Assembly: GCF_002951615.1 (NCBI RefSeq) | Contig: NZ_CP019062.1 | Coordinates: 806,001 to 870,000, forward strand | Length of the DNA: 64,000 nucleotides | Direction: 5' to 3' | Source: Rahnella sikkimica | Lineage (GTDB): Bacteria; Pseudomonadota; Gammaproteobacteria; Enterobacterales; Enterobacteriaceae | Shown: positions 45,273-56,039 of the stretch, piece after piece | How the letters are laid out: each line of letters starts with the position of its first letter | Position numbering within the stretch: the stretch's first letter is position 1 | Made by a program: the position numbers and the translations under genes | Notes under the pieces: model-generated | What the model was told of the DNA's origin: nothing | Seen by the model: the letters and a program-made list of their open reading frames with translations, nothing else | Database searches by the model: none

Positions 45273-45827
45273 ATGATGCTGATTACCGGCGGCGCGCGCA
45301 GCGGTAAAAGCCGTTTTGCCGAACAGATCGCAGAAAAGCGCGGCGGAGACGTGTTGTATATCGCCACGTCTGCGGTGACTGATGCGGAAATGGCCGAGCG
45401 GATCCGCTTTCACCAGCAGCAACGTCCGGCACACTGGCACACGTTTGAACGTCACCGCGATTTAGCCGACGTTGTGCGCCTGAAGCAGGCTGAATTCCCG
45501 ACGATCGTCATTGAATGCATCACCACGCTGATTACCAATTTGCTGTTTGATATGGACGGAGAAGCTGATCCGGAAGCGATGGATTTCATCGCCATCGAAC
45601 AGCATATTCTGGCGCAAATCACTGATCTGACTGACGCCGCGCAGCATTGTGAATCGGAAGTGATTCTTGTCACCAATGAAGTCGGTATGGGAATTGTGCC
45701 GGATAACCTGTTGTCGCGACGCTTTCGTGACATCGCCGGGCGGGTGAACCAGCAACTGGCGGCTGCGGCAGATGAGGTTTATCTGGTCGTTTCCGGGATC
45801 CCGGTGCCGGTAAAAACTTCTGCGTAA
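45273..45827 (+). CDS. cobU: Adenosylcobinamide kinase / adenosylcobinamide-phosphate guanylyltransferase
   Basis: A 184-residue bifunctional enzyme that phosphorylates adenosylcobinamide and then attaches GMP, the activation step of nucleotide-loop assembly. Walker A is GGARSGKS near the N-terminus (residues 6-13), TNEVGMGIVPDN is a hallmark, and the GTP/guanylylation His lies in WHTFERHRD. First gene of a cobU-S-C-T group; GGGAG precedes the ATG. No cobalamin riboswitch is evident in the 56 bases between the rluB terminator and cobU. Confidence 0.95.
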   Translation: MMLITGGARSGKSRFAEQIAEKRGGDVLYIATSAVTDAEMAERIRFHQQQRPAHWHTFERHRDLADVVRLKQAEFPTIVIECITTLITNLLFDMDGEADPEAMDFIAIEQHILAQITDLTDAAQHCESEVILVTNEVGMGIVPDNLLSRRFRDIAGRVNQQLAAAADEVYLVVSGIPVPVKTSA

Positions 45828-45840
45828 AAAGGATATTACG

Positions 45841-46593
45841 ATGATGACGTGGCGTCTGTTTCTCGCGATGTTGCAGTTCCTCACCCGCATACCGGTCAAA
45901 GAACGCTGGTGCGACGGCGTTGAAATGAAAGATTATCCGCGCGGGATTGCGTGTTTCCCTTTCGTCGGGCTGGTTGTCGGCCTGCTTTCTGCGCTGGTCT
46001 GGGGGATTCTGGTTCCGCACGTCGGTCCATTTCCGGCGGCCATATGTGCCGTTCTCGCCCACATTGTGCTGACCGGAGCACTACATCTTGACGGTCTGGC
46101 AGATACCTGTGACGGGCTGTTTTCGGTGCGCAGCCGGGAGCGTATTCTGGAAATTATGCGCGACAGCCGCATTGGCACCAACGGCGCGCTGGCGCTGATT
46201 ATCGCGATTTTACTGCGCACTGCGCTGATTTATCAGTTAAGCGCCGACGGGCTGGCGGTGTTTACGGCACTGGTCGTAACGCCGGTTGTCGGGCGGGGAA
46301 TGATGTCCGTCATGATGTTCCGGCAGTCTTACGCCCGTGAATCAGGCATGGGCAACCTGTTTATCGGCAAAATCAGCGAAGGGCGCTTTTATGCGACGCT
46401 GCTGCTGATGGCGGCGCTGGTTCTGTGCATCGCCGGTTTTTCCTCACTGTTTGCCCTGCTGGTCACGCTGTGCTTTACCTTAACATTCCGCCGCTTTGTC
46501 GCCAGCCGTATTGGCGGGCAAACCGGTGACACGTTAGGCGCGGCCTGCGAATTAAGCGAACTGGTATTTTTGTTCTTCCTTTTATGGCACTGA
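45841..46593 (+). CDS. cobS: Adenosylcobinamide-GDP ribazoletransferase (cobalamin synthase)
   Basis: A 250-residue polytopic membrane enzyme joining adenosylcobinamide-GDP with alpha-ribazole (phosphate) to give the cobalamin skeleton. The family motifs FLTRIPV and HLDGLADTCDGL (metal-binding acidic residues) and RDSRIGTNGALAL are present, between several hydrophobic helices. AAGGA lies seven bases before ATG 45841; a second Met follows directly. Thirteen bases after cobU. Confidence 0.95.
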   Translation: MMTWRLFLAMLQFLTRIPVKERWCDGVEMKDYPRGIACFPFVGLVVGLLSALVWGILVPHVGPFPAAICAVLAHIVLTGALHLDGLADTCDGLFSVRSRERILEIMRDSRIGTNGALALIIAILLRTALIYQLSADGLAVFTALVVTPVVGRGMMSVMMFRQSYARESGMGNLFIGKISEGRFYATLLLMAALVLCIAGFSSLFALLVTLCFTLTFRRFVASRIGGQTGDTLGAACELSELVFLFFLLWH

Positions 46594-46609
46594 GTTCCGG
46601 AAATAATTA

Positions 46610-47206
46610 ATGAAACTGTATCTGATACGACACGGACAAACTCAGGCAAACGTCGACGGCGTTTTCTGCGGCAGCAGCGATATCGCGCTGACGGCACAAG
46701 GCGAAACGCAGGCGCAGCACGTTGCACGCCAGCTGGCGGAAACGCCGCTCGATTGTGTGATCCACTCCGGTATGCGCCGCAGTCAGGCCACGGCAGAATT
46801 TATTGTTAATGGCCGTGACATCACTGTGGAAGCCCAGCCGCTGCTCAAAGAAATGGGGTTCGGCGAATGGGAAATGCGTCATCACAAAGAGCTGGAAGCC
46901 TCGGAAGCGCAGGGCTATCAGCAATGGTGTCAGGACTGGCAAAAAGCCGCCGTGCCTCAGGGCGAATCGTTCTCTGAATTCACCGGGCGGATCCGTCAGG
47001 CGTTGCAGCAAATTCACCTTCGCCCGCTGGAAAACCACGTGGCCATTGTGGCGCATCAGGGTTCGCTCAGCCTCTTGCTGGCGATGATGCTGAAACTCGC
47101 GCCCGCCGATATGTGGCGCTTTCCGTTTAAACAAGGCTGTCTGTGCGAAATCGATTTAAGTCCGGGAGCCTGCGTTATCCAGCGATTTAACGACAGCGGT
47201 ATTTAA
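46610..47206 (+). CDS. cobC: Adenosylcobalamin / alpha-ribazole phosphatase
   Basis: A 198-residue histidine phosphatase (phosphoglycerate mutase fold). The phosphohistidine motif is RHG at residues 7-9 (LIRHGQTQAN), SGMRRSQATAE follows, and the second catalytic His is in VAIVAHQGSL. It removes the phosphate from alpha-ribazole 5'-phosphate or adenosylcobalamin 5'-phosphate. Sits between cobS and cobT, 16 and 27 bases away. Other members of the superfamily have different substrates, but the neighbours make this assignment firm. Confidence 0.92.
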   Translation: MKLYLIRHGQTQANVDGVFCGSSDIALTAQGETQAQHVARQLAETPLDCVIHSGMRRSQATAEFIVNGRDITVEAQPLLKEMGFGEWEMRHHKELEASEAQGYQQWCQDWQKAAVPQGESFSEFTGRIRQALQQIHLRPLENHVAIVAHQGSLSLLLAMMLKLAPADMWRFPFKQGCLCEIDLSPGACVIQRFNDSGI

Positions 47207-47233
47207 CATTTCTAATCACGATAAGGAACTCCG

Positions 47234-48277
47234 ATGGCTTCGCTGGCAAATATTATCCGTCAGATTGCAGAACCCGACGCAGACGCCGCACGGGCTGCCG
47301 CAGAACGTCTGGACAGCCTGGTTAAACCGTTGGGCAGTCTCGGGCGTCTGGAGCTGCTGGCTATTCAGCTGGCGTCGATTCGCGGTAAAGCGCCGCTGAA
47401 ATTCCCCAGCAAAGAGATTCTGGTGATGGCCGCCGATCACGGCGTGTGGCAGGAAGGCGTGACGCCTTCGCCGCAGGTCGTCACTGCGATTCAGGCGGTG
47501 AATATCGTCCAGGGAAAAGCCGGTGTTTCCGTGCTGGCGCGTAACGCCGGTGCGCAGGTGACGCTGGTTGACTGCGGGATCCTTGGCCCGGATATTCCCG
47601 GCACGCTCAACCACAAAGTTGCGCAGGGTACCGGGAATATTGCGACCGGCCCGGCGATGACCCGTGAAGAGGCGGAATCCCTGCTGGTCTGGAGCGCAGA
47701 GCGCGTGATAGCGAAAGCGGAAAGCGGGCTTTCTCTGCTGGCGGTCGGCGAACTGGGTATGGCAAACACCACGCCCGCAGCGGCGATGGTCGCGGTGCTG
47801 ACCGGTGCAGCGCCTGCGCAAACGGTCGGGCTGGGCGCAAACCTTCCGCCGGAGCGGCTGGCGCATAAAATCAGCGTGGTGGAAAAAGCCATCGCGGTGA
47901 ATCAGCCGGACGCCTCGGACGCGCTGGATGTGATGGCGAAAGTCGGCGGGTTTGAACTGGTCGGTATGGCAGGCGCGATGATTGGTGCGGCGGCGGCCGG
48001 AATTCCGGTGGTGCTGGACGGGTTCCTGTCTTACGCCTCGGCACTGGCGGCCTGCCAGATTGCACCGGCGCTGAAACCCTATCTTATTCCGTCACATCTT
48101 TCGGCGGAGCAGGGCACAACAATTGCCCTGAAAGCGCTGGGGTTGCAGCCATATTTTGACCTGAGTTTGCGTCTGGGCGAAGGCAGCGGTGCCGCGCTGG
48201 CGTTACCGCTGATTGATGCCGCCTGCGCGATTCACAATGAAATGGCGACGCTGGCGGAGTGTCAGATAACGCTTTGA
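47234..48277 (+). CDS. cobT: Nicotinate-nucleotide-dimethylbenzimidazole phosphoribosyltransferase
   Basis: A 347-residue enzyme activating the lower-ligand base DMB to alpha-ribazole phosphate. Motifs: LDSLVKPLGSLGRLE near the N-terminus, VMAADHGVW, GELGMANTTPAAA, and a C-terminal LRLGEGSGAALALP whose Glu is the catalytic base in the Salmonella enzyme. AAGGA ribosome site six bases before ATG. Last gene of the cob group; it converges on cobO (43-base gap without an obvious terminator). Confidence 0.95.
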   Translation: MASLANIIRQIAEPDADAARAAAERLDSLVKPLGSLGRLELLAIQLASIRGKAPLKFPSKEILVMAADHGVWQEGVTPSPQVVTAIQAVNIVQGKAGVSVLARNAGAQVTLVDCGILGPDIPGTLNHKVAQGTGNIATGPAMTREEAESLLVWSAERVIAKAESGLSLLAVGELGMANTTPAAAMVAVLTGAAPAQTVGLGANLPPERLAHKISVVEKAIAVNQPDASDALDVMAKVGGFELVGMAGAMIGAAAAGIPVVLDGFLSYASALAACQIAPALKPYLIPSHLSAEQGTTIALKALGLQPYFDLSLRLGEGSGAALALPLIDAACAIHNEMATLAECQITL

Positions 48278-48320
48278 AATTTAATCTGTAAAGCATACGT
48301 TTAAAAAGCAAAGCAGGACG

Positions 48321-48911
48321 TTACCAGTCGATGCCCTGCTGCGCCATAATGCCCGCATCAAAAGCATGTTTCACCGGACGCAGCTCGCTGACGGTATCGG
48401 CCAGTTCCAGCAGATCCCGATGGCAGCCACGGCCGGTAATAATCACCGTCTGGTGCGCCGGACGGGCATTCAGCGCATCAATCACTTCCTGTAAATCCAG
48501 ATAGCCGAAACTGACCATGTACGTCAGTTCATCGAGCACCACGAGATCTAAAGAGGTATCGGCCAGCATACGTTCTCCGTGCTGCCAGACGGCCTGACAG
48601 GCGGCGGTGTCCGTTTCTTTATTCTGCGTTTCCCAGGTAAAGCCGGTGGCCATCACCTGGAATTCAACACCGTGCGGCTCCAGCAAATTCTTCTCGCCGT
48701 TCGGCCATTCGCCTTTAATAAACTGAATCACCGCCGCGCGCATTCCGTGCCCGACGGCGCGGGTCACCGTCCCGAAAGCGGCAGTGGTTTTGCCTTTGCC
48801 GTTGCCGGTAAACACAATCAAAATACCGCGTTGTTCTTTTGCTGCGTCAATACGCGCATCGACCTGTTCTTTCAGCTTTTGCTGGCGCTGTTTGTGGCGA
48901 TCTTCAGTCAT
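48321..48911 (-). CDS. cobO: Corrinoid adenosyltransferase (CobO/BtuR)
   Basis: A 196-residue ATP:cob(I)alamin adenosyltransferase that attaches the 5'-deoxyadenosyl group to cobalt. The P-loop is TGNGKGKTT (residues 35-43), unusual in that it binds ATP in reverse orientation in this family. Further motifs: HGMRAAVIQFIKGEWPNGE, LDLVVLDELTYMV and VIITGRGCHRDLLELADTVSELRPVKHAFDAGI. Same strand as and 11 bases after yciK, as in E. coli; the convergent cobUSCT genes next door use its product. Confidence 0.96.
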   Translation of the reverse strand: MTEDRHKQRQQKLKEQVDARIDAAKEQRGILIVFTGNGKGKTTAAFGTVTRAVGHGMRAAVIQFIKGEWPNGEKNLLEPHGVEFQVMATGFTWETQNKETDTAACQAVWQHGERMLADTSLDLVVLDELTYMVSFGYLDLQEVIDALNARPAHQTVIITGRGCHRDLLELADTVSELRPVKHAFDAGIMAQQGIDW

Positions 48912-48922
48912 TTTTGGCTCCG

Positions 48923-49684
48923 TTATTCGGCTGGACCGGCTTTACGGCCCGGCTGGGCATCAAAGCTGATGCCGGTTTTACGACGGCTGTCATCGCCCAT
49001 CAGATAGAGATACAGCGGCATAATTTCTGCCGGTGTTTTGAGTTTATCTTTGTTTTCATCGGGGAACGCTGACGCACGCATACCGGTACGGGTTCCGCCT
49101 GGATTGATGCAGTTCACGCGCAGACCGGTGTGTTTATGTTCTTCGGCCAGCACCTGCATCATGCCTTCGGTGGCGAATTTCGATACCGCGTAAGCGCCCC
49201 AGCCACTGCGGCCTTCGCGCCCGACGCTGGAGGTGGTGAACACCAGCGATGCGCTGGCGGATTTGAGCAGCAGCGGCAGCAAAGCCTGCGTGAGCATAAA
49301 CGTCGCGTTGACGTTCACCTGCATGACGTTCATCCAGTCCTGCAACTCAATGTCGGCCATCGGCGTAATCTCCGTCAGCAGCCCGGCGTTATGTAAAACA
49401 CCGTCGAGATGCGGCACCCATTCGGTAATCTGGCGGGCGACGCGCTGGCAATCCTGCTCAGTCGCGGTCAGTAAATCGAGTGCATAAATGAACGCGGGAC
49501 GCAGATTTTTCGCGGTTATTTCCTGCTGAACGCTGGCCAGTTTGCTTTCGGTGCGGCCAAGTAAAATGACTTGCGCACCAAAGCGGGCGTAGGTCAGCGC
49601 CGCTTCGCGTCCGATGCCGTCACCCGCGCCAGTGATGAGAATAATACGGTTGCTGAGCAGGTCAGATTTCGGATGGTAATGCAT
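48923..49684 (-). CDS. yciK: YciK family oxidoreductase (short-chain dehydrogenase)
   Basis: A 253-residue SDR. Nucleotide-binding TGAGDGIG at residues 18-25, NAG at 99-101, catalytic S152/S153, Y165 and K169 (YAVSK). The substrate is unknown. GAGGA precedes the ATG. The constant pairing with the corrinoid adenosyltransferase gene in enteric bacteria is suggestive but has not been explained. Confidence 0.94.
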   Translation of the reverse strand: MHYHPKSDLLSNRIILITGAGDGIGREAALTYARFGAQVILLGRTESKLASVQQEITAKNLRPAFIYALDLLTATEQDCQRVARQITEWVPHLDGVLHNAGLLTEITPMADIELQDWMNVMQVNVNATFMLTQALLPLLLKSASASLVFTTSSVGREGRSGWGAYAVSKFATEGMMQVLAEEHKHTGLRVNCINPGGTRTGMRASAFPDENKDKLKTPAEIMPLYLYLMGDDSRRKTGISFDAQPGRKAGPAE

Positions 49685-50041
49685 GGTCGGTCCTCATAGT
49701 TCGGCGAGGGATGTGGCGGCGATTACCGTCTTCACATCAGGCGCGCTGAGTATCAAAAATGCCGGAAACGGGAGACATTGCGCTCGACCGGAGTCCGACA
49801 TTTTGGCGTGAATTTGGCGTCTTACGGAATTGATCACCGGTTATATGCCTCAAATGGGCTGGAGTTTCAATGATTAACCCGAAAACGAATAGCTCTTTTG
49901 TAACAAAATTGGAACAATGGCGCACTCACTTTTGGTCTCTGGCATGATGTCATCTTCGAACAAGACGCCGCAGCGCCGATTGTCTAGAATGTTCAGCATC
50001 TTTCATAACGGTTTTATGACCACATCGAAAAGGCGGTTAGT
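49685..50041. other. Divergent intergenic region yciK / sohB (357 bases)
   Basis: No protein-coding frame is credible; the 62-codon frame on the minus strand lacks a ribosome site. It should contain promoters for yciK-cobO and sohB; TAGAAT at 49984-49989 is a possible -10 for sohB. No repeat or strong hairpin seen. Confidence 0.4.
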
Positions 50042-51085
50042 GTGGATTTACTTTCTCTTTATGGGCTGTTTTTGGCCAAAGTAGTGACCGTAGTGATCGC
50101 CATTGGTGCGCTCGTGGTATTGGTGGTCGGCCTTCGTCATCGCAAATCTCACGGGAAAGGTGAGTTGCAGCTGGTCGATTTAGGGGAGCAGTACCGCGAA
50201 ATGCAGCGTGAAATGCGCAGCGCGCGTCTGAGTCCTGCGGAGCTGAAAATCCGCAGTAAAGAACTGAAGAAAAAGGATAAAGCGGAAGCCAAACAGAAAA
50301 AACTGCAGGCCAAAGCGGGCGAAGTTAAATCCAAACCTTGTCTGTATGTTCTCGATTTCAAAGGCAGTATGGATGCGCATGAAGTGACTTCGCTGCGCGA
50401 AGAAATTTCTGCGGTACTTGCGGTGGCGACGTCGGAAGATGAAGTGCTGTTGCGCCTCGAAAGTCCGGGTGGCGTGGTTCACGGTTACGGCCTGGCGGCT
50501 TCGCAGCTGGTTCGTCTGCGCCAGAGCGGGATCCGCCTGACGGTGGCGGTCGATAAAGTTGCCGCCAGCGGCGGGTATATGATGGCCTGTGTGGCTGACC
50601 GTATTGTCGCCGCGCCGTTTGCCATTATCGGTTCGATTGGCGTGGTTGCGCAGATCCCTAACTTCAACCGCTTACTGAAAAAGAACGATATTGATATCGA
50701 ACTGCACACGGCGGGTGAATTCAAACGCACCCTGACGCTGCTTGGTGAAAACACCGAAGAAGGGCGTGAGAAATTCCGCGAGGATCTCAACGAAACGCAC
50801 GTGCTGTTCAAGGAGTTTGTGCATCAGAATCGTCCGTCGCTGGATATCGATACTGTGGCAACCGGTGAACACTGGTTTGGGACGCAGGCGCGTGAAAATG
50901 GCCTGATTGACGCCATCGGCACCAGTGATGATTTGCTGATTGCAGAGATGAAAAATCATGAAGTGATTGCGGTGCGTTATGCCCGCCGTAAACGCATGAT
51001 GGACAGATTCACCGGTAGCGCGGCAGAAAGCGCAGATCGTCTGTTCCTGCGCTGGTTGCAGCGAAGCCAGAAGCCGCTGCTGTAA
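50042..51085 (+). CDS. sohB: Inner membrane peptidase SohB (S49 family)
   Basis: A 347-residue signal-peptide-peptidase-like serine protease. An N-terminal membrane helix (about 8-30) is followed by a charged coiled region (50-95, many Glu/Lys) and the S49 domain: LRLESPGGVVHGYG, nucleophile S176 in KVAASGGY and general base K228 in FKRT. In E. coli, extra SohB suppresses htrA (degP) loss. The start is GTG with AAGGCGG upstream, giving the family start (M)DLLSLYGLFLAK. A hairpin terminator follows. Confidence 0.94.
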   Translation: MDLLSLYGLFLAKVVTVVIAIGALVVLVVGLRHRKSHGKGELQLVDLGEQYREMQREMRSARLSPAELKIRSKELKKKDKAEAKQKKLQAKAGEVKSKPCLYVLDFKGSMDAHEVTSLREEISAVLAVATSEDEVLLRLESPGGVVHGYGLAASQLVRLRQSGIRLTVAVDKVAASGGYMMACVADRIVAAPFAIIGSIGVVAQIPNFNRLLKKNDIDIELHTAGEFKRTLTLLGENTEEGREKFREDLNETHVLFKEFVHQNRPSLDIDTVATGEHWFGTQARENGLIDAIGTSDDLLIAEMKNHEVIAVRYARRKRMMDRFTGSAAESADRLFLRWLQRSQKPLL

Positions 51086-51112
51086 ACGCCCGGCCGTATA
51101 AAACGTGCAAAG

Positions 51113-51137
51113 AAAAAGGGACTTCGGTCCCTTTTTT
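51113..51137. terminator. Terminator after sohB (bidirectional)
   Basis: AAAAAGGGAC-TTCG-GTCCCTTTTTT: strong stem with UUCG tetraloop and T run, and an A run for the opposite yciN transcript. Confidence 0.93.
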
Positions 51138-51200
51138 GATCGCGCTGATTTACCGCTACAGTTAACCGGGTGCGCCTTCTTTTATTGCTGCGTTTTTATC

Positions 51201-51452
51201 TCAATCTTCGAGATGGTATTTTTCTGAAAAAAGATGGGCCAGGTGTTTAAACATATTAAATACCGCTGTCGTTTTTCGGGTTGGTAAACCGTTTTCATCC
51301 ATAAAAAATTCACCGCGAAAAACCAGTACATTGCCTTTCTGTTCAACCCCGGTTGCGGTCATTCCGCTAAGATACTCGTCGTGCTCACGGATAACCTTAT
51401 TCGCTTCGGCCAGTAAAGCTTCGCGACTTATTGCCGATGTATTTTCGTGCAT
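51201..51452 (-). CDS. yciN: YciN family protein
   Basis: An 83-residue soluble protein equal in length to E. coli YciN. The conserved segments are [35 protein letters not shown] and [20 protein letters not shown]. No function is known. It lies between sohB and topA in the same orientation as in E. coli. Confidence 0.93.
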   Translation of the reverse strand: MHENTSAISREALLAEANKVIREHDEYLSGMTATGVEQKGNVLVFRGEFFMDENGLPTRKTTAVFNMFKHLAHLFSEKYHLED

Positions 51453-51913
51453 GATATTTACTCCCCACTATAATTGCTGACGTTATTGTAATCCTGCCGT
51501 TGTTAAAACCGCAAATCGGCTGTGGGTAATGGTTTTAAAATGTGGTGATTATTTGACCTGTTTGCCGAAAAGATTGAACACATTGGCGAAAAGGGCGTTT
51601 CCGTGTTAATTAGTTTGCGTGTCGATTTTTATCAGGTAGAGTGTGGGATTTTGTGGCTTTAGCTGGAATGTTTTGTTTACGCTTGGTCATTATTTGACAT
51701 AGGAAAGAGCACATTCTGCTGAGCCCTGTCTGGTTAATCCCTCGCAGAATCAGTGTTTTGAACCTCGGGAAGTCAGTTCGCTCGTTCTTTTAAAGAAATG
51801 AGTTGACGTTCTGACTCACTGCCGCAATATAAAAAAAGACGTGATATTGTGCCGCGGCATAACTAGACAAAATCTTCTTCAGATGATGAAGAATCATTCA
51901 GGTAAAGGTAATT
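51453..51913. other. Divergent intergenic region yciN / topA (461 bases)
   Basis: No gene seen. It should hold the topA promoters, which in E. coli are several and respond to supercoiling. TTGACG at 51803-51808 with AATATAA downstream (CAATAT at 51825 gives a 16-base spacer) is the best candidate. TGCCGCGGCA at 51850-51859 is a perfect 10-base palindrome of unknown meaning. Confidence 0.45.
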
Positions 51914-54511
51914 ATGGGTAAAGCTCTCGTAATCGTTGAGTCCCCGGCAAAAGCCAAAACGATTAATAAATATTTAGGAAATGACTACGTGGTTAAGTCC
52001 AGCGTCGGTCATATCCGTGATTTACCGACCAGTGGATCCGCTGCTAAAAAGACCGCCGACTCAACCGAAGAAAAAACAAAGAAAAAAGTAAAAAAGGATG
52101 AGAAAACCGCGCTGGTTAATCGCATGGGCGTCGATCCGTATCATGGTTGGGAAGCACAATACGAAATACTTCCCGGTAAAGAAAAAGTGGTTGCTGAGTT
52201 AAAAGCGTTAGCGGAAAAAGCTGACCATATCTATCTCGCAACCGACCTTGACCGCGAAGGAGAGGCGATTGCCTGGCATTTGCGGGAAGTGATTGGCGGT
52301 GATGAAAAACGTTTCAGCCGCGTCGTATTTAACGAAATTACCAAGAACGCGATTCAGAATGCGTTTAAAGAACCGGGCGAGCTGAATATCGATCGTGTTA
52401 ATGCTCAGCAGGCGCGTCGCTTTATGGACCGTGTGGTGGGTTACATGGTTTCCCCACTGTTATGGAAGAAAATTGCCCGGGGTTTATCCGCGGGCCGTGT
52501 TCAGTCCGTAGCGGTGCGTCTGGTGGTCGAACGCGAAAAAGAAATCAAAGCGTTCGTGCCGGAAGAATACTGGGAGCTGCACGCTGATTTGCTGGCGAAG
52601 AAAGAAACCGCCCTGCAAATGGAAGTGACGCATCACCTCGATAAACCGTTCAAGCCGGTCAATAAAGAGCAAACCCATGCGGCAGTTTCGTTGCTTGAAA
52701 AAGCGCGTTACCAGGTGGTGGATCGTGAAGATAAACCGACCAGCAGCAAACCGGGCGCGCCTTTTATTACCTCCACGTTGCAGCAGGCGGCAAGTACCCG
52801 TCTGAGCTTTGGCGTGAAGAAAACCATGATGATGGCGCAGCGTCTCTACGAAGCCGGTCACATCACCTACATGCGTACTGACTCCACCAACCTGAGCCAG
52901 GACGCCGTAGAAATGGTTCGCGGCTACATCGGCACAAACTTTGGCGATAAATACCTGCCGAAAGCGCCGTTGCAGTACAGCAACAAAGAAAACTCGCAGG
53001 AAGCACACGAAGCGATCCGTCCTTCTGACGTTGCCGTAGTCTCTGAGCAACTCAAAGATATGGAAGCGGATGCGCAGCGTCTGTACCAGCTGATCTGGCG
53101 CCAGTTTGTGGCCTGCCAGATGACACCGGCGCAATACGACTCTTCCACGCTGACGGTAAAAGCGGGCGATTATTCCCTGCGCGCCAAAGGCCGTACTTTG
53201 CGTTTCGACGGTTGGACGAAAGTCATGCCTGCGCTGCGTAAGGGCGACGAAGACCGTATCCTGCCTGCCATTGAAGTGGGTACCGATCTTCAATTACAAC
53301 AGTTGCTGCCTACCCAGCACTTCACCAAACCGCCTGCGCGTTTTAGCGAAGCGTCCCTGGTGAAAGAGCTGGAAAAACGTGGCATTGGCCGTCCGTCCAC
53401 TTATGCGTCGATCATTTCGACCATTCAGGATCGTGGCTATGTACACGTTGAAAACCGCCGTTTCTATGCGGAAAAAATGGGTGAAATCGTCACAGACCGT
53501 CTGGAGCAAAACTTCCGCGAACTGATGAATTACGACTTCACCGCCCGCATGGAAGACGGGCTGGATCAGGTCGCGAATAACAAAGCGGAATGGAAAGCGG
53601 TTCTGGATGAATTCTTCGCCGAATTCAGCAAACAGTTGGAAACCGCTGAGAAAGACCCTGAAGAAGGCGGTATGCGCCCGAATCAGATGGTACTGACCAG
53701 TATCGAATGCCCGACGTGCAGCCGTCCGATGGGTATCCGTACCGCCAGTACCGGTGTGTTCCTCGGATGTTCCGGTTATGCGTTACCGCCGAAAGAGCGC
53801 TGCAAAACCACCATCAACCTGATTGCGGATGCTGAAGTTCTCAACATCCTTGAAGGTGATGAAGCGGAAGCCAATGCGCTGCGTGCTAAACGTCGTTGCG
53901 GCAAATGTGGTACGGCGATGGACAGCTATCTCATCGACAACCAGCGCAAATTGCATGTCTGCGGTAACAACCCGGAATGTGATGGCTACGAAATCGAAGA
54001 AGGCGAATTCCGTATCAAGGGTTATGACGGCCCGATCGTTGAGTGCGAGAAATGTGGTTCTGAGATGCACCTGAAAATGGGGCGCTTCGGCAAGTACATG
54101 GGATGTACCAACGACGAGTGTAAAAATACCCGTAAGATCCTGCGTAACGGTGACGTTGCGCCGCCGAAAGAAGATCCGGTTCCGTTGCCGGAGCTGCAGT
54201 GTGAAAAATCTGACGCCTATTTCGTTTTACGCGACGGCGCGGCGGGTGTTTTCCTGGCGGCCAATACTTTCCCTAAATCGCGCGAAACCCGTGCGCCGCT
54301 GGTGGAAGAACTGAAGCGCTTCAAAGATCGTCTGCCGGAAAAACTGAGCTATCTGGCCGATGCGCCAGTCGCTGACCCGGAAGGCAATAAATCGATGGTG
54401 CGTTTCAGCCGTAAAACGAAGCAGCAGTATGTGTCTTCGGAAAAAGACGGCAAAGCCACTGGCTGGACGGCGTTCTTTGTCGATGGCAAATGGGTCGAAG
54501 GCAAGAAGTAG
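51914..54511 (+). CDS. topA: DNA topoisomerase I
   Basis: An 865-residue type IA topoisomerase that relaxes negative supercoils. The Toprim domain ([12 protein letters not shown] at the start; acidic TDLDREGEA) is followed by the gate domains with active-site tyrosine Y319 in ITYMRTDS. C-terminal zinc ribbons contain [20 protein letters not shown]...CGNNPEC and [13 protein letters not shown]...CTNDEC, then two zinc-free ribbon-like domains. Same length as E. coli TopA (865). AGGTAAAGGT upstream of ATG. Own terminator downstream. Confidence 0.98.
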   Translation: MGKALVIVESPAKAKTINKYLGNDYVVKSSVGHIRDLPTSGSAAKKTADSTEEKTKKKVKKDEKTALVNRMGVDPYHGWEAQYEILPGKEKVVAELKALAEKADHIYLATDLDREGEAIAWHLREVIGGDEKRFSRVVFNEITKNAIQNAFKEPGELNIDRVNAQQARRFMDRVVGYMVSPLLWKKIARGLSAGRVQSVAVRLVVEREKEIKAFVPEEYWELHADLLAKKETALQMEVTHHLDKPFKPVNKEQTHAAVSLLEKARYQVVDREDKPTSSKPGAPFITSTLQQAASTRLSFGVKKTMMMAQRLYEAGHITYMRTDSTNLSQDAVEMVRGYIGTNFGDKYLPKAPLQYSNKENSQEAHEAIRPSDVAVVSEQLKDMEADAQRLYQLIWRQFVACQMTPAQYDSSTLTVKAGDYSLRAKGRTLRFDGWTKVMPALRKGDEDRILPAIEVGTDLQLQQLLPTQHFTKPPARFSEASLVKELEKRGIGRPSTYASIISTIQDRGYVHVENRRFYAEKMGEIVTDRLEQNFRELMNYDFTARMEDGLDQVANNKAEWKAVLDEFFAEFSKQLETAEKDPEEGGMRPNQMVLTSIECPTCSRPMGIRTASTGVFLGCSGYALPPKERCKTTINLIADAEVLNILEGDEAEANALRAKRRCGKCGTAMDSYLIDNQRKLHVCGNNPECDGYEIEEGEFRIKGYDGPIVECEKCGSEMHLKMGRFGKYMGCTNDECKNTRKILRNGDVAPPKEDPVPLPELQCEKSDAYFVLRDGAAGVFLAANTFPKSRETRAPLVEELKRFKDRLPEKLSYLADAPVADPEGNKSMVRFSRKTKQQYVSSEKDGKATGWTAFFVDGKWVEGKK

Positions 54512-54553
54512 TATTATTTAGCCGAAGCCTGAAACCTGTTGTTATTCGATTGT

Positions 54554-54583
54554 AAAAAACCAGTCCTTCGGGCTGGTTTTTTT
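54554..54583 (+). terminator. Terminator of topA
   Basis: AAAAAACCAGTCC-TTC-GGGCTGGTTTTTTT: stem with one mismatch-like T/G position and a seven-T tail, 43 bases after the topA stop. Confidence 0.9.
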
Positions 54584-55841
<1,258 letters not shown>

Positions 55842-55868
55842 AACGGTTCACATTGTTGAAAATCTCCG

Positions 55869-55904
55869 TCCCGCGACGTCTTACGATGCCGCGGGATTTT
55901 TTTT
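55869..55904 (+). terminator. Terminator of cysB
   Basis: TCCCGCG (55869-55875) pairs with CGCGGGA (55890-55896), followed by eight T. Confidence 0.88.
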
Positions 55905-56039
55905 GCCTGATGAACACTTCGTGTTGTTATGAAAATGTTAACCATATTTTGTGTTATGTTTAACTATGCACTTACAAGCCTGCGGGTTATTCCTGAATGG
56001 CCACGCAGGCGCGAGAAATGAGCAGTAAAAGGAGAAGCT

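Noticed and set aside
52484..53293. 269-codon frame antisense to topA
   Set aside because: Shadow of an unambiguous topA; no conserved features.
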